From Arsenophonus sp. aPb (GTDB lineage: Bacteria; Pseudomonadota; Gammaproteobacteria; Enterobacterales; Enterobacteriaceae): a stretch of 64,000 nucleotides of DNA. Within the stretch, counting starts at the first letter, position 1, and every line of letters begins with the position of its first letter. The position numbers were made by a program, and so were the translations under genes. The DNA lies in assembly GCF_029873475.1 (NCBI RefSeq), contig NZ_CP123499.1:1922001-1986000 (forward strand), given 5' to 3'. The notes under the pieces are model-generated. The model saw only the letters and a program-made list of their open reading frames with translations, made no database searches and was not told where the DNA came from. Shown piece after piece: positions 28,611 to 37,821 of the stretch.

Positions 28611-29135
28611 TTAAGTACTTTTTTTTAAACTAGCTAATACGGCAAAGGGATTTGGCTTTTCTGCCTCGTTAGGCAACTCACCAAAAACCATATCCGCGTC
28701 GGACACTTCACAGCGTTCAGAGTTATGAACCGGAATCACCGGCAAAGAGAGGATTATTTCATCTTCAATCATTGCTAGCAAATCTATTTCACCAAATTGA
28801 TCAACAGTAATTGGCTCATACTCTTGGGGTAGTAACGCAATCCTCTCATCATCAATGACAGGACTAAAACAATAAGTTACATGAACATGATGGTTAAAAT
28901 TTTTACCACAACGTTCGCATTTTAACGTGACATCAACATCAGAATCGCCTTTTATGACAACTAAATGTTGATTATCTATTGCAAACGATAGTTCACTAGT
29001 TACATCACTATCTATACTTACTACTGATTCTACGACACGCAGAACTTGTTCAGGTGAATAATATCCTGAATAATCCAATTTTTTTTGTGCTGCGCGAAGC
29101 GCATCAATCGTTAAGGGCAATTTTACCTTTTGCAT
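28611..29135 (-). CDS. yceD: YceD family protein (DUF177, 23S rRNA accumulation)
   Basis: Conserved small protein always found before rpmF; E. coli YceD is linked to 23S rRNA accumulation. The CERCGK pair of Cys at about residue 79 and a later ERCE Cys form the usual metal-binding-like feature. The DLLAMIEDEIILSLPVIPVH block is the family signature. 174 aa against 173 in E. coli. It is the first gene of the minus-strand lipid cluster; yceF diverges from it. Confidence 0.92.
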   Translation of the reverse strand: MQKVKLPLTIDALRAAQKKLDYSGYYSPEQVLRVVESVVSIDSDVTSELSFAIDNQHLVVIKGDSDVDVTLKCERCGKNFNHHVHVTYCFSPVIDDERIALLPQEYEPITVDQFGEIDLLAMIEDEIILSLPVIPVHNSERCEVSDADMVFGELPNEAEKPNPFAVLASLKKST

Positions 29136-29277
29136 AAGGCGCGCATATTATCTTTGTAATGAGACATAGTCAAAGGAAAAGGCTGCTTTTGCTTGTTTTT
29201 CCATCAAACATTCGCTATTTAAGCTCTATTTAGTTTAAAATGTCTTACTTCATTTAGCTACGCATTTTAGATATTTT

Positions 29278-29859
29278 ATGAAATCAATTGTATTGGCGTC
29301 AATGTCATCTTCACGCTATCAGCTGCTAGAAAAGTTAGGCTTACCATTTACTGCCGATGCTCCAAATATTGATGAAACCCCATTAATCAATGAATCGGCA
29401 ACTTCTCTCGTCACTCGTTTAGCCACTGAAAAAGCAAAATCATTAGTGATTAAATATCCGACCCATTTAATAATAGGTGCTGATCAAGTGGGTCTGCTAG
29501 AACATCAAATAATAGGAAAACCATTAACTCATACTGCGGCCATCAAACAACTTAAGCAAGCTTCTGGCAAAAAAATCACCTTCTATACCGGCCTTTGTTT
29601 ATTTGATAGTGAAACTAGAAAATACGAGACCAAATGTGAACTTTTCACCGTCTATTTTCGCCATTTGAATGATACGGAAATTGAAAATTATCTGATAAAA
29701 GAACAACCTTACCAATGCGCGGGAGCCTTTATGTCAGAAGGGTTAGGCATCACACTATTTGAAAAACTTGTTGGACAGGATCCTAATACTTTAATTGGGT
29801 TACCTTTAATTAGTTTAATCAATATGCTACGCACTCACGGCATCAACCCTCTCAATTAA
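29278..29859 (+). CDS. yceF: Maf-family nucleotide pyrophosphatase YceF (7-methyl-GTP type)
   Basis: House-cleaning nucleotide pyrophosphatase of the Maf/HAM1-like fold. Hallmarks: LASMSSSRYQLLEKLGL at the N-terminus, IDETPLINES, IIGADQVGLL with the catalytic Asp, IGKPLTHTAAIKQL, and AGAFMSEGLG. 193 residues. YceF of E. coli prefers 7-methyl-GTP; that specificity is taken from the orthologue. Divergent from yceD, convergent with rluC. Confidence 0.93.
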   Translation: MKSIVLASMSSSRYQLLEKLGLPFTADAPNIDETPLINESATSLVTRLATEKAKSLVIKYPTHLIIGADQVGLLEHQIIGKPLTHTAAIKQLKQASGKKITFYTGLCLFDSETRKYETKCELFTVYFRHLNDTEIENYLIKEQPYQCAGAFMSEGLGITLFEKLVGQDPNTLIGLPLISLINMLRTHGINPLN

Positions 29860-29875
29860 CGATATCACTACATAC

Positions 29876-29911
29876 AAAAAGCAAACCGGTTAATAATTCA
29901 ACCTGGTTTGC
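29876..29911 (-). terminator. Probable terminator after rluC
   Basis: On the minus strand GCAAACC and GGTTTGC form the stem, followed by CTTTTTG. It lies in the convergent gap between yceF and rluC, 20 bases past the rluC stop. Confidence 0.65.
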
Positions 29912-29930
29912 GAATTTGATTGGCTATGCA

Positions 29931-30878
29931 CTATTGCTTACGTAATATTGCCAAACAGTTTTTAAGTTGTTGATCTAAAGGGGCGTTAAAAGTTAATTTT
30001 TCCCCACTAGACGGATGGATAAGCATTAATGAACTCGCATGCAAAAAAAGTCGTTTCAAACCGGTAATCGTTAACTGTTTATCAAAATCGAGATCACCAT
30101 AACGGTTGTCACAGGCAATAGGATGCTTTGCATATTGTGCATGTACCCTAATCTGATGTGTTCGTCCCGTTATTGGACTGGCTTTGACTAAAGTTGCATT
30201 ATAAAAACGTTCTTCAATTTTAAAATGGGTTTCTGAATATTTACCATCGGCATCAACTTTCACTATCCGTTCGCCACTTTGTAAAATATTTTTTAATAAA
30301 GGAGCCTGAATAACTTTAATATGTGACGGCCATTGCCCTTTTACCAGCGCAAGATATTGTTTTTGCATCTGTTTCAAACGTAACTGCTGATGTAAAACCC
30401 TAAGCGCAGAGCGTTTTTTAGCTATCAGTAAAACACCCGATGTTTCGCGATCTAACCTATGTACAAGTTCCAAAAAACGTGCTTCAGGACGTAATACACG
30501 TAAAGCTTCAATAACACCAAAATTTACCCCACTACCACCATGAACAGCCATACCGGAAGGTTTATTTAAAACCAGCAAATATTCATCTTCGTGAAGTATA
30601 CAATCAGTGAGTGCGGCTACCTTATCCAATTTAGCCGAAATAACATTCTGTTGTTTCTCTGCCTGCCGAACCGGTGGGATCCTAATTAAATCTCCCGCTT
30701 GAATTTTATATTCAGGTTTGATTCTACCACTATTTATTCTTACTTCACCCTTTCGAATAATTCTGTAAATCATACTCTTAGGAACGCCTTTTAAACGTGT
30801 CAATAAAAAATTATCAATACGTTGGCCTGCTTCATCATTATCGATAGTAACAAATTGAACCTGATTCTGTATTTTCAT
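29931..30878 (-). CDS. rluC: 23S rRNA pseudouridine synthase RluC
   Basis: Makes pseudouridines 955, 2504 and 2580 in E. coli 23S rRNA. An S4 RNA-binding domain lies at about 18-80 (GQRIDNFLLTRLKGVPKSMIY); the catalytic domain has HRLDRETSGVLLIAKK with the essential Asp, and GRTHQIRVH. 315 residues, close to E. coli (319). It is transcribed away from rne, as in E. coli. Confidence 0.95.
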   Translation of the reverse strand: MKIQNQVQFVTIDNDEAGQRIDNFLLTRLKGVPKSMIYRIIRKGEVRINSGRIKPEYKIQAGDLIRIPPVRQAEKQQNVISAKLDKVAALTDCILHEDEYLLVLNKPSGMAVHGGSGVNFGVIEALRVLRPEARFLELVHRLDRETSGVLLIAKKRSALRVLHQQLRLKQMQKQYLALVKGQWPSHIKVIQAPLLKNILQSGERIVKVDADGKYSETHFKIEERFYNATLVKASPITGRTHQIRVHAQYAKHPIACDNRYGDLDFDKQLTITGLKRLFLHASSLMLIHPSSGEKLTFNAPLDQQLKNCLAILRKQ

Positions 30879-31437
30879 TATTTAATTATAACATTTTGTT
30901 AACATTTTAGTTTGTTAAATATTGCGACCGAATATTATGATACCTTGTTTCCGCCTTTTTTTCTTAAACTTTGTCAATTCCTTTGTCAAATGCATTTTTT
31001 TCACATTTTTCCCTATAAAAAAGCAATAAACAGCAAAAGTTATCTTGATATCTACCCATAAGCAATGGAATAATGGACAGTTGCCATAATGTTTATTAAA
31101 ACAAGCGTTGGCGTAATTTGAGATCTACCTATTTTATTTTGATGACACATAAACGCAGCAATGGTGTAAGACGGTGTGTAAAATCAAAATAAATTATTGA
31201 ATTGTGAACAAAGGTTTACTGGATTAGCTAAACTGTACATTGAACGAATAAATTCAGCAACAGTACTAATTTAAGAATGCAGCATTTTATTTAAACGTAG
31301 CTTCACCGAAAAATTGCGTTTCAATACAACCGACAACCGCGAGGTTGACGATTTTGTAAAAGTCACGAAACCATCGGTCAACAGTAACCATTTTTAGTCG
31401 CAACTTTTTTGACTTAGTAGAATAATGAGTATTTATA
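30879..31437 (+). promoter_or_regulatory. Long rne upstream region with a GCGA-tetraloop hairpin
   Basis: No gene is seen in these 559 bases between the divergent rluC and rne. E. coli rne has a long, structured leader through which RNase E controls its own message, so a long leader is expected. A clear stem-loop, CAACC-GCGA-GGTTG, stands at 31334-31347, about 90 bases before the start codon, a GNRA-type tetraloop. Promoter elements are not certain in this AT-rich stretch. Confidence 0.6.
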
Positions 31438-34400
31438 ATGAAAAGAATGTTAATTAACGCAACTCAACAAGAAGAGTTGCGCGTTGCTCTTGTTGATGGG
31501 CAACGTCTTTATGACCTAGATATTGAAAATCCCGGACACGAACAAAAAAAAGCAAATATTTACAAAGGCAAAATTACCCGTATAGAACCTAGTCTGGAAG
31601 CAGCATTTGTTGACTATGGATCAGAAAGGCACGGTTTTCTCCCAATTAAAGAAATTGCACGTGAATACTTCCCTAGTCATTATCAACCTAATGGTCGTCC
31701 TAACATAAAGGATGTTTTAAAAGAAGGCCAGGAAGTTATAATCCAGGTTGATAAAGAAGAACGAGGAAATAAGGGGGCTGCGCTAACGACTTTTATTAGT
31801 TTAGCGGGTAGCTATCTTGTTTTAATGCCAAATAATCCTCGCGCAGGTGGAATATCACGCCGGATTGAGGGTGAAGATCGCACAGAACTGAAAGAAGCAT
31901 TATCTTCATTGGAGATACCCGATGGGATGGGCTTAATTGTCCGTACTGCTGGTGTTGGTAAATCAGCGGAAGCGTTACAGCAAGATCTACAATATCGTCT
32001 CAAACATTGGCAAGCAATAAAAAAAGCAGCGGAAAATCGAGCCGCGCCTTTCCTGATTCATCAAGAAAGTAATGTTATTGTGCGAGCCTTTCGTGATTAT
32101 CTGCGACCTGATATTGGTGAAATATTGATTGATAATGCGAAAATTGTTGACATGGCTCGCCATCATATTGAAGCGATTGGTCGTGGCGATTTTGCAAGTA
32201 AAATCAAATACTATAGTGGAGATGTTCCGCTTTTTAGCCATTATCAAATCGAGTCACAGATCGAGTCCGCTTTTCAACGTGAGGTTCGTTTACCGTCGGG
32301 TGGTGCATTGGTTATTGACACCACTGAGGCATTAACTGCTATCGATATAAATTCATCACGTTCTACCCGTGGTGGCGATATTGAAGAAACCGCATTCAAC
32401 ACCAATTTAGAAGCCGCGGATGAAATTGCCCGCCAATTACGGTTACGGGATTTAGGTGGACTGATTGTTATCGATTTTATTGATATGACACCCGTTCGCC
32501 ATCAGCGTGAAGTTGAAAACCGCCTGCGTGAAGCCGTACGCCAAGATCGAGCACGTATCCAAATCGCTCGGATATCACGATTTGGTCTACTTGAAATGTC
32601 ACGCCAACGTTTAAGTCCATCACTGGGTGAATCCAGTCATCACGTTTGCCCTCGCTGTAGCGGGACAGGAACAATCCGTGATAATGAATCACTTTCACTC
32701 TCTATTTTACGTTTAATCGAAGAAGAAGCGTTAAAAGAAAATACCCATGAAGTACACGCAATTGTACCGGTACCAATTGCTTCTTATCTACTGAATGAAA
32801 AACGCCAATCTGTCAATGAAATAGAGCGTCGGCAACATAATATACGTGTCATTATTGTTCCTAACGATCAGATGCAATCACCTCATTACAATGTGATTCG
32901 CATTCGCAAAGGTGAAGAAATTTCAGCATTAAGTTACTATCTCGCGCAATACCACGAAGCTGAAACCAATAATCTAATAGATGATGCCGCTGGTGAGAAA
33001 AAGTTACCTGAACAACCGGCTATTTCTACTTTTGCTCTCCAATCTCAAGCAGATACAAAAAATGCCGTGGTTGCTAAGAGCAAATCAAGTAAACAGAGTA
33101 AATCAACTAACAAGCAGACTTCAATAAGTCTATTTAATCGAATTACCTCTTTCTTGAAAAAATTATTTACTGAATCACAACCACCTATTGAAGAAACAGC
33201 AAAAAAATCGAAAAACACCAATGACAAACGACGTAATAGTGAACGACGTAATAATCGTCGGCCAACTCAACGCCGTGAACAGAATGACAATATAGATAAC
33301 CGCCAAAATCGTGGACATACCGATGATCCACAACCGCGTAAGAGTCGTAATCAGAAAAGTCATTTTAATGAAACTCAAGATAGCGCTGTACGTGAAACTC
33401 AGCAACAGCGTCGCGAACAACGAGCTGAACGTCGGCGTCGTCAGGAAGAAAAACGACAGCAGCAACTTGAGACAAAGACCCAACCATTAGATAAGAAAGA
33501 GACTGAGACGGAAAAAACGGTCGTTGTCCCTCCCCGCCGTCAACAGCGTCAACTGATGCAATCTGTGCGGATCTCAAATAGCGTCACTGAGCAACAAAAA
33601 CTACCTATTGATAAAGAATATCAGGATATTAAGTTGCCGATTACAAATGGCGAAGACGCAGTGACTACTTTGTTAACTGACGCACCTATTATGCCAACTG
33701 AATCAACAGCGAAACAAAAAACAATAGATATACCGCATGTCCCAGAACAGGCCGAATCTCAAGAAGCATCCAGCAATTATACTAATGAACGACAAGACAC
33801 GATCATTCCGCGGCGATCAAGACGATCTCCCCGTCACCTACGTGTGAGCGGGCAACGACGTCGTCGCTACCGTGATGAACATCAGGACAAATCATTAGTA
33901 CCATTAAAAATGGCTGTTGCTTCTCCTGAATTATCTTCAGGTAAAGTCTGGATCCAGTATCCGATTAAATTAAATCAATCCCATGAAATGTCATCAAATA
34001 GCAAAAATATGATGACAATTAGTGAAAAAACAGCACCTTCTGCTAATCCAATTGTCTGTAATGACATCATCGATAATGTTGAAGCTGATGAAAAAACAGC
34101 GTCAATTAGTGAAGTGGTTCAATCAACGGAAATAGAGCCTTTGACTGACCAATCAACGATGGCAGAGAGCTCTCTACCCTCTGCGGAAATATTGCTTATT
34201 CCCATAAAGACACAAGCTACTGAACAAAATGAAAAAGCTTGTCAACCACTTGATGAAACCAAAGTCATGCCTCAAAACAGTCCTGATATCGTGGTCGAAA
34301 ATCGAGGACAAAGTGGTGGTGGTGCAGATCAGCGCCAAAATGGTCAATCAGTTAATGATGAATTTTTTATAGGCGATGAGATTAAAAAGGATGAACATTT

Positions 34401-34722
34401 AGTCCATGAAATTAGTCAGGAAAAAATAGCCATCCCATCGGATGAAAATTTTAGCCATGCTGAGCCAAATATATCTTCTGTGACCGATGTTATTGCAAAA
34501 AAAACCAATAATCGTAAGGAAAAAACTGCCACGCTAAAATCAGGCAAAAAAACCGGCTTTTCCTTTGCCCCTACCACAAAAGCTCCGGCGCCAGAAGTTA
34601 CTGAAAGCTATTTAGAAATTAAAACTTATGTACGACCTGCAATTACTTTCCATGGCAAAAATGGTGCAGGGGGTCATGTTGCAACAAATGTTGCCACATC
34701 CAAAATGTTTAAACCTAAATAA
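31438..34722 (+). CDS. rne: Ribonuclease E
   Basis: Essential endoribonuclease and degradosome scaffold. The N-terminal catalytic half has the S1 domain (about 35-120), the DNase I-like site with Asp in TAIDINSSRSTRGG and in GLIVIDFIDM, and the zinc-link CPRCSGTG. Then come the membrane-targeting amphipathic helix SLFNRITSFLKKLF (near 563-577), two Arg-rich RNA-binding stretches, and a disordered C-terminal half. The extreme C-terminus keeps the PNPase-binding micro-domain (YVRPAITFHGKNGAGGH, like RPTFAFEGKGAAGGH of E. coli). 1094 aa against 1061 in E. coli. A clear terminator follows. Confidence 0.97.
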   Translation: MKRMLINATQQEELRVALVDGQRLYDLDIENPGHEQKKANIYKGKITRIEPSLEAAFVDYGSERHGFLPIKEIAREYFPSHYQPNGRPNIKDVLKEGQEVIIQVDKEERGNKGAALTTFISLAGSYLVLMPNNPRAGGISRRIEGEDRTELKEALSSLEIPDGMGLIVRTAGVGKSAEALQQDLQYRLKHWQAIKKAAENRAAPFLIHQESNVIVRAFRDYLRPDIGEILIDNAKIVDMARHHIEAIGRGDFASKIKYYSGDVPLFSHYQIESQIESAFQREVRLPSGGALVIDTTEALTAIDINSSRSTRGGDIEETAFNTNLEAADEIARQLRLRDLGGLIVIDFIDMTPVRHQREVENRLREAVRQDRARIQIARISRFGLLEMSRQRLSPSLGESSHHVCPRCSGTGTIRDNESLSLSILRLIEEEALKENTHEVHAIVPVPIASYLLNEKRQSVNEIERRQHNIRVIIVPNDQMQSPHYNVIRIRKGEEISALSYYLAQYHEAETNNLIDDAAGEKKLPEQPAISTFALQSQADTKNAVVAKSKSSKQSKSTNKQTSISLFNRITSFLKKLFTESQPPIEETAKKSKNTNDKRRNSERRNNRRPTQRREQNDNIDNRQNRGHTDDPQPRKSRNQKSHFNETQDSAVRETQQQRREQRAERRRRQEEKRQQQLETKTQPLDKKETETEKTVVVPPRRQQRQLMQSVRISNSVTEQQKLPIDKEYQDIKLPITNGEDAVTTLLTDAPIMPTESTAKQKTIDIPHVPEQAESQEASSNYTNERQDTIIPRRSRRSPRHLRVSGQRRRRYRDEHQDKSLVPLKMAVASPELSSGKVWIQYPIKLNQSHEMSSNSKNMMTISEKTAPSANPIVCNDIIDNVEADEKTASISEVVQSTEIEPLTDQSTMAESSLPSAEILLIPIKTQATEQNEKACQPLDETKVMPQNSPDIVVENRGQSGGGADQRQNGQSVNDEFFIGDEIKKDEHLVHEISQEKIAIPSDENFSHAEPNISSVTDVIAKKTNNRKEKTATLKSGKKTGFSFAPTTKAPAPEVTESYLEIKTYVRPAITFHGKNGAGGHVATNVATSKMFKPK

Positions 34723-34730
34723 TAATCAAT

Positions 34731-34757
34731 AAAAAATGCCCGAATTTGGGCATTTTT
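34731..34757 (+). terminator. Rho-independent terminator of rne
   Basis: AAAAAATGCCC-GAATTT-GGGCATTTTTT: a 7-bp core stem extended by A:T pairs with a T-run, beginning eight bases after the rne stop. Confidence 0.9.
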
Positions 34758-34862
34758 TATTCTGAAAATTAACTAATAACTCACTTACCCACCTTTTATA
34801 TTAAAGTCCTTTTAGTAGAATAAATATTCCTATTAATTAAATCAGCAATAAATAAGTTTCAA

Positions 34863-35459
34863 TGGATTGTTTTTGGCGCAGACAAAGGGATTGGTTATCT
34901 TATTGTACAATATGGATCTACAACAAGATCATCGAATGATTGCTTTTATTCGTAATGTAAAATATATAACACTGTAAACACAAATTGGCGCACAAGTCAT
35001 GGTAGAAGATGCTTACCAATATAGTGACATAAAAAATACTTTTGCTAATATTCCTAATAACAGTATTATTTTTAGTACTCTTGGCAGTAATAACTCCCTA
35101 ACAAGCAATCTTAATATTATTAGTATTAGCCAAAATGTTAAATATTAAACGGTTATTACTAGTGACTTCTGTTGACTGTGATGATAGATGGAAATATCTT
35201 TCATCGAAAGCTAAAGCGCTTTTTGATATGGCAATACGTCATAAATCAAAAGAGCTACCTAAAAATCAATTAATTAAATTATACTATCCTTCTGCCTGGC
35301 GAGTCGCTTGATTTACCTGCTACAGGTAATCACCAACTATCCACCAATAGACTTGGTTACACGGCAAGATATTGCTATAGTGCTGTCTAATTTTGCTGAA
35401 AATAAACTAACTTATCAACAAACCAGCCCATTAATAGATTCAAATTTAAATATAAAATA
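34863..35459 (+). pseudogene. Decayed NAD(P)-binding SDR/NmrA-like oxidoreductase
   Basis: Pieces of one protein appear in changing frames: WIVFGADKGIGYLIVQY (a Rossmann GxxxGxG-type start), then QQDHRMIAFIRN in another frame, GAQVMVEDAYQYSDIKNTF with NSIIFSTLGS, RLLLVTSVDCDDRWKYLSSKAKAL, PGESLDLPATGNHQLSTNRLG, and TRQDIAIVLSNFAENKLTYQ. At least four shifts and several stops separate them. The order and content fit an atypical short-chain dehydrogenase (NAD(P)H-binding, NmrA-like) about 200 residues long. The gene is clearly dead. No closer functional name can be supported. Confidence 0.7.
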
Positions 35460-35521
35460 ACCATTAACGCCCCCCAGTAGTAAAATAGTGTTACAGGGGG
35501 GTTAATCAAGTCTTGCCAGTA

Positions 35522-35845
35522 TTATTGGTTGCTGGTATCAGATCTGGTTTTTAATTTTTGGGTTAATTCCCGCCGCTCTTTTGATAATTCTGCGTTCTTA
35601 ATATTATAATCATCGATACGATCTTCATAATCACTACGCATATTAGCTATTATTGCTCTGATCTCTTCTATGGTCATGCCTTCTTTAATGTATTCATTTA
35701 AATTATCCAACAGTAAAACTCGCTTCTGATTATCACGAATTTTTTTTTCATTATCCGCCAATTCACGTTTGATTTTATTTTTACGACGAAACATACGTAC
35801 GAACTCCAGTACATTTTGGAATGACTGCTTATTTTTACTTGTCAT
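35522..35845 (-). CDS. tmaR: PTS regulator TmaR (YeeX)
   Basis: Small coiled-coil protein that in E. coli holds enzyme I of the sugar phosphotransferase system at the cell poles. The match to E. coli YeeX/TmaR is strong: SFQNVLEFVRMFRRKNKI, KKIRDNQKRVLLLDNL and DDYNIKNAELSKERR. 107 residues against 109. Heptad-like charge patterns run along the whole length. In E. coli it lies near sbcB with yeeA, sbmC and dacD between; those genes are absent here. Confidence 0.93.
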   Translation of the reverse strand: MTSKNKQSFQNVLEFVRMFRRKNKIKRELADNEKKIRDNQKRVLLLDNLNEYIKEGMTIEEIRAIIANMRSDYEDRIDDYNIKNAELSKERRELTQKLKTRSDTSNQ

Positions 35846-36290
35846 TTCTTATACCTTTCAATAAAACATATGCATTATGAATAACAAACTATACGATACG
35901 GCGATTAACTGATTGAAACAAGCCAATTGCTAGCATTTTTACTATGTTTTATTATCCTTGCGTTGATAATAAATTCACTCTTTTGCCTTTATTAATTTTC
36001 TGTTATCAACAACCCAAATTAAATTAACCCAATAATTACAAATAAGAAAAATCCTCAAGATTAACACCAATACAATAATAATTGATTGCAGAATGGTGAT
36101 ATTCAGCTCGATTATCCGTTGACAGATTATTTTTGCGGTTAATTTAAATGCAAAATTGATCCCAGATGGGCTCATCAATGAGTAACTAAAAATAAGTCAA
36201 CGCATACAGCAAAAAAACATTCATTGTCAGATTAGAATATTTTAATATTATTAAACAATATATTGCGCTACATAAAATTGGAAAAATATT
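35846..36290. other. Gene-free spacer between tmaR and sbcB
   Basis: Only a 67-codon hydrophobic minus-strand frame (35975-36178) is present. It has no ribosome-binding site and no family likeness I recognise, so I do not call it a gene. The stretch occupies the place of yeeA-sbmC-dacD in E. coli, but no recognisable remnant of those genes was seen. Confidence 0.4.
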
Positions 36291-37715
36291 TTGGCCAGTA
36301 AGCAAAAAACCTCATTTCTGTTTCACGATTATGAAACCTTCGGGCAGCATCCTGCTCTCGATCGACCGGCACAATTTGCGGGCATTAGGACTGACTCAAA
36401 TTTCAACATTATCGAAGAACCACAAATTTTTTACTGTGCTCCTGCCGATGACTATCTTCCTCAACCGCAAGCAGTTATGATCACCGGTATTACGCCCCAA
36501 TATGCAATAGCTCATGGCATAAATGAAGCAGAATTTGCTAAACGAATTCATAGCATATTTAGCATAGCCAATAGTTGTATTCTTGGTTACAACAATATTC
36601 GTTTTGATGATGAAGTCACTCGCCATATTTTCTATCGTAATTTTTATGATCCTTATGCTTATAGTTGGCAGCAAGGTAATTCGCGTTGGGATTTACTGGA
36701 TGTGTTACGCGCCTGCTATGCGTTACGTCCTGATGGTATTAATTGGCCGAGCAATGACGAGGGACTCCCCAGTTTTAAACTAGAACATTTAACTGTTGCA
36801 AACGGTATTGAACATGCAAATGCGCATGATGCAACAGCGGATGTTTTTGCGACTATCGAAATGGCAAAATTAATTAAGCAAGCACAGCCGAGGATGTTTG
36901 ATTACTTCTTTCAATTAAGAAATAAAAATGAAGTTAAGCATTTGATTGATATCATTGCAATGACGCCGCTAGTTCATGTTTCTGGCATGTTTGGTGCAAT
37001 GCGAGCCAATACCAGCCTAATTGCCCCACTCGCTTGGCATCCCGAAAACCGTAATGCGATTATTGCCTGTGATCTAGCCGCAGATATTAGTCCACTGCTA
37101 ACATTAGATAGTGATACACTCAGGCAACGTTTATATACGCCTAAGGCCGAGTTAGCCGGTGAATTAGCCATTCCTATTAAACTGATACATATTAATAAAT
37201 GTCCAATTCTAGCTCCGGCCAACACACTGCGAACAGCAGATGCACAGCGCATAGCACTTGATCTGGATGTTTGTCAGAATAATTTAGCCATATTGCGACA
37301 ACATAGTGAAGTGCGAGATAAAGTTATTCGGCTATTTACTGAGACGCAACCTTTTTCTGGCGCAACTGATGTAGATGCTATGCTATATTCCGGTTTTTTT
37401 GGTGATAATGATCGTTCAACAATGGCCATTATCCGTCAAACTTTACCGCAAAATTTACCCGCATTAGATCTCAAATTTGACGATCCACGCATGAAGCAAC
37501 TTTTCTTCCGTTACCGTGCACGAAACTATCCGGCCACACTGACAGAACAAGAACAGCTTGCCTGGTTACACCATCGCCGCGATAGATTAACTAGCGAGAA
37601 AATAAGCCAATATCTGCAAACTATCGAGCAATTATTTGCCGAACTTCAAGAAAATAAAGAGAAGTGCCAGCAACTAAAAGCGTTGGTGGATTATGCTAAT
37701 CAGCTCGCCAGTTAA
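36291..37715 (+). CDS. sbcB: Exodeoxyribonuclease I (SbcB)
   Basis: 3'-5' single-strand DNA exonuclease used in recombination and mismatch repair. DEDDh-type motifs: HDYETFG (Exo I), GYNNIRFDDEV (Exo II) and AHDATADVFATI (Exo III His/Asp). The SH3-like and helical domains follow, with PLVHVSGMFG and ISPLLTLDSDTLRQRLY as in E. coli. 474 aa, about E. coli length (475). No ATG fits; the frame begins with TTG at 36291 with GGA eight to ten bases upstream, so initiation may be weak. Confidence 0.95.
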   Translation: MASKQKTSFLFHDYETFGQHPALDRPAQFAGIRTDSNFNIIEEPQIFYCAPADDYLPQPQAVMITGITPQYAIAHGINEAEFAKRIHSIFSIANSCILGYNNIRFDDEVTRHIFYRNFYDPYAYSWQQGNSRWDLLDVLRACYALRPDGINWPSNDEGLPSFKLEHLTVANGIEHANAHDATADVFATIEMAKLIKQAQPRMFDYFFQLRNKNEVKHLIDIIAMTPLVHVSGMFGAMRANTSLIAPLAWHPENRNAIIACDLAADISPLLTLDSDTLRQRLYTPKAELAGELAIPIKLIHINKCPILAPANTLRTADAQRIALDLDVCQNNLAILRQHSEVRDKVIRLFTETQPFSGATDVDAMLYSGFFGDNDRSTMAIIRQTLPQNLPALDLKFDDPRMKQLFFRYRARNYPATLTEQEQLAWLHHRRDRLTSEKISQYLQTIEQLFAELQENKEKCQQLKALVDYANQLAS

Positions 37716-37755
37716 TTTTATTGATACCATACAATACAAAACTAATTGCCCAATA

Positions 37756-37785
37756 CAGCAAAGGCCAAATAATTGGCCTTTGCTG
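37756..37785 (-). terminator. Hairpin between convergent sbcB and plaP
   Basis: A 13-bp perfect stem (CAGCAAAGGCCAA with TTGGCCTTTGCTG) and a 4-base loop in the gap between the two converging genes. It has no long T-run, so it may serve as an mRNA-end hairpin for both transcripts. Confidence 0.6.
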
Positions 37786-37821
37786 CATAGAAACTATCAA
37801 TAGCGTTAATTTTTGTGATCA

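Noticed and set aside
33175..33577. Minus-strand frames inside rne
   Set aside because: Mirror frames of the Arg/Gln-rich scaffold region; no independent support.
35975..36178. 67-codon hydrophobic minus-strand frame
   Set aside because: TTG/ATG start without a ribosome site, no recognisable family, placed in an AT-rich spacer.
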